A stretch of 5,609 nucleotides of DNA from UBA1227 sp964539045 (GTDB lineage: Bacteria; Bacillota; Clostridia; Oscillospirales; Acutalibacteraceae), in assembly GCA_964539045.1 (NCBI GenBank), contig CAZIHW010000024.1:1-5609 (forward strand), given 5' to 3'. The position numbers were made by a program, and so were the translations under genes. The notes under the pieces are model-generated. The model saw nothing but the letters and a program-made list of their open reading frames with translations, was not told the origin of the DNA and ran no database searches. Positions 4,446 through 5,609 of the stretch are shown here, in pieces (the first letter of the stretch is position 1; each line of letters starts with the position of its first letter).

Positions 4446-5609
4446 GTGAATTTTAGTCAGTTGAAAAAGATTGTTTCCGATGCTAAAGTCTATTGGAAAC
4501 GCCCTATGCCCGGTCGGTATATACCGTTTAAAGAGATATTTGCATATTCCTTCGGCGGAATAGGTATGCGTTTTTTGATTTACAGCGTTTTGCAGTTAAT
4601 GATTGGCACTAATAATGTAATAATCGGCAACGCTATAGGAATTTCGCCAAAGCTGGTGTATATTATCTATGTTATCTCTATCATTATTTCTTTTCCTGCA
4701 ACGGCATTTAGGGCGAATATAATCGACAATGCCCGGAGCAAAAAGGGAAAGTACAGACCGTATATGCTGACTATGGCGCTTCCAACCTGTGCTTTGGTTG
4801 TTGGTATGGTTATGGTGCCGTATGAAAAGATTTCAAATCAGGTTATTAAAGCAGCAATCGTGCTTCTTTTTAATATCGGTTTCCAATTCTTTTATATGTT
4901 TTTCTTTGATTCTTTCGATAATCTCGTAATGGTGCTTTCACCTGATACGCAGGAACGTGCTGATGTATTAACGATCAAATCGGTGGTTTCCTCAATTGCA
5001 CCGTCCATTGCGACTGCACTTATCCCCTTGGTGGCAAAGGTTACGACGAATAATGACTTGTATGATATGAAGCTGTATCGTATATTGTTTCCTCCATTTG
5101 CGATTATCGGCGTTATCTGTTCGGTTTATATCTATGCGAATACTCAGGAGAGAATTGTTCAGGCTCGTACCCATGTTGTTCAAATAAAATTTTTTGATGC
5201 GCTGCGTGCCGTATCAAAGAACAAACTGTTTTGGGTGATTTCTCTTGCGGGCTGGGTAGGCTTTCTTGAAGGAACCTACGGAAATATGCTCCAATGGTGC
5301 TATCAATATCATAATAGTGAAGGAATCAGTGCTGGCACATACACGCTCATAAGTATGATTGTGGCAAACGCCAATCTTTGGGGAATGCTGGCTGTTCCGT
5401 TTGCAATTAAAAAATGGGGTAAGAAAAAAGTTTTAATCGTTACGAATGCCGTAAATGCCGCATTTTTGGCGTTGCTCTATCCTGTAGTTCAGGCTGAACC
5501 TGCTAAAATGATTGTGTATATTGCTATTGTACTGTTTGGCAATTACCTAATGACTTCATTCGGAGTGGTTCTCACTCCTGTAGTCAACGCTGATGTTCGT
5601 GATTATCAG
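4446..5609 (+). CDS. MFS transporter, glycoside-pentoside-hexuronide (GPH) cation symporter family (C-terminus cut by window edge)
   Basis: The frame is open from a GTG at 4446 to the window end, giving 388 residues of a family usually 450-500 aa long. About ten hydrophobic segments can be seen (roughly 34-54, 68-88, 107-125, 135-160, 183-198, 213-231, 261-279, 298-320, 328-347 and 355-377), with room for the last ones outside the window. Family marks are the basic loop DNARSKKGKYRPY (94-106), the GPH form of the MFS loop 2-3 motif; the SPDTQERADVLTIKS stretch (165-179) after segment 4; and NADVRDYQ (381-388), matching the ADV-x-DY motif late in GPH proteins. A cytosolic N-terminus of about 30 residues precedes the first segment. 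Family members import sugars, glycosides or hexuronates with Na+ or H+; the substrate is not readable here. It is transcribed divergently from the redox cluster, so it is a natural candidate for uptake of the cluster's substrate. It may head its own operon beyond the window. Confidence 0.88.
   Translation, partial: MNFSQLKKIVSDAKVYWKRPMPGRYIPFKEIFAYSFGGIGMRFLIYSVLQLMIGTNNVIIGNAIGISPKLVYIIYVISIIISFPATAFRANIIDNARSKKGKYRPYMLTMALPTCALVVGMVMVPYEKISNQVIKAAIVLLFNIGFQFFYMFFFDSFDNLVMVLSPDTQERADVLTIKSVVSSIAPSIATALIPLVAKVTTNNDLYDMKLYRILFPPFAIIGVICSVYIYANTQERIVQARTHVVQIKFFDALRAVSKNKLFWVISLAGWVGFLEGTYGNMLQWCYQYHNSEGISAGTYTLISMIVANANLWGMLAVPFAIKKWGKKKVLIVTNAVNAAFLALLYPVVQAEPAKMIVYIAIVLFGNYLMTSFGVVLTPVVNADVRDYQ

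Noticed and set aside
4992..5183. Minus-strand open frame of 63 codons
   Set aside because: It is antisense to the transporter gene and has no family resemblance or start signals.

Overview
The window looks like a piece of chromosome from an anaerobic, low-GC Gram-positive bacterium, most likely a gut-type clostridium (Lachnospiraceae/Oscillospiraceae-like). The grounds are AT-rich DNA with even more AT-rich gaps, strong AGGAGG-type ribosome binding sites, sigma-A-like promoters, and flavin and iron-sulfur redox enzymes related to those of anaerobes. No species can be named from the sequence alone.

Layout. Two divergent transcription units start from a 204-bp intergenic region (4242-4445). 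Leftward (minus strand) runs a compact cluster. It starts with an Old Yellow Enzyme-type flavin oxidoreductase (4241-3018). A short-chain dehydrogenase/reductase follows 16 nt later (3001-2273). Next comes a fumarate-reductase-like FAD flavoprotein that overlaps it by ATGA (2276-498). After a 153-nt gap comes the first 114 residues of a sugar phosphate isomerase/epimerase-type TIM-barrel protein (344-1), cut by the window edge. Rightward runs a GPH-family (MFS_2) sugar/glycoside:cation symporter (4446-5609), cut at the other edge. Each divergent gene has its own recognisable promoter, both with a TTGAAT -35 box and 17-bp spacing. The leftward promoter is overlapped by an inverted repeat (TTGTAAA-N12-TTTACAA) that could be an operator.

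How the genes may work together (inference). The transporter would import a glycoside, sugar acid or other polar cyclic compound. The three oxidoreductases could then act in series on it: an enone or C=C reductase of the OYE type, an NAD(P)H-dependent keto/alcohol enzyme, and a FAD enzyme that adds or removes a double bond. The TIM-barrel protein would handle a sugar-like part. The toolkit resembles in kind the bile-acid (bai) set of MFS, OYE, SDR and flavoprotein, but the GPH transporter and sugar-isomerase-like protein point towards a carbohydrate-linked substrate. The substrate cannot be read from the sequence.

The most concrete oddity is a perfect 16-bp tandem duplication exactly at the 3' end of the OYE gene. 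It has changed that protein's last residues and moved its stop codon out of the next gene's Shine-Dalgarno. No RNA genes, CRISPR arrays, insertion sequences or convincing terminators were seen.
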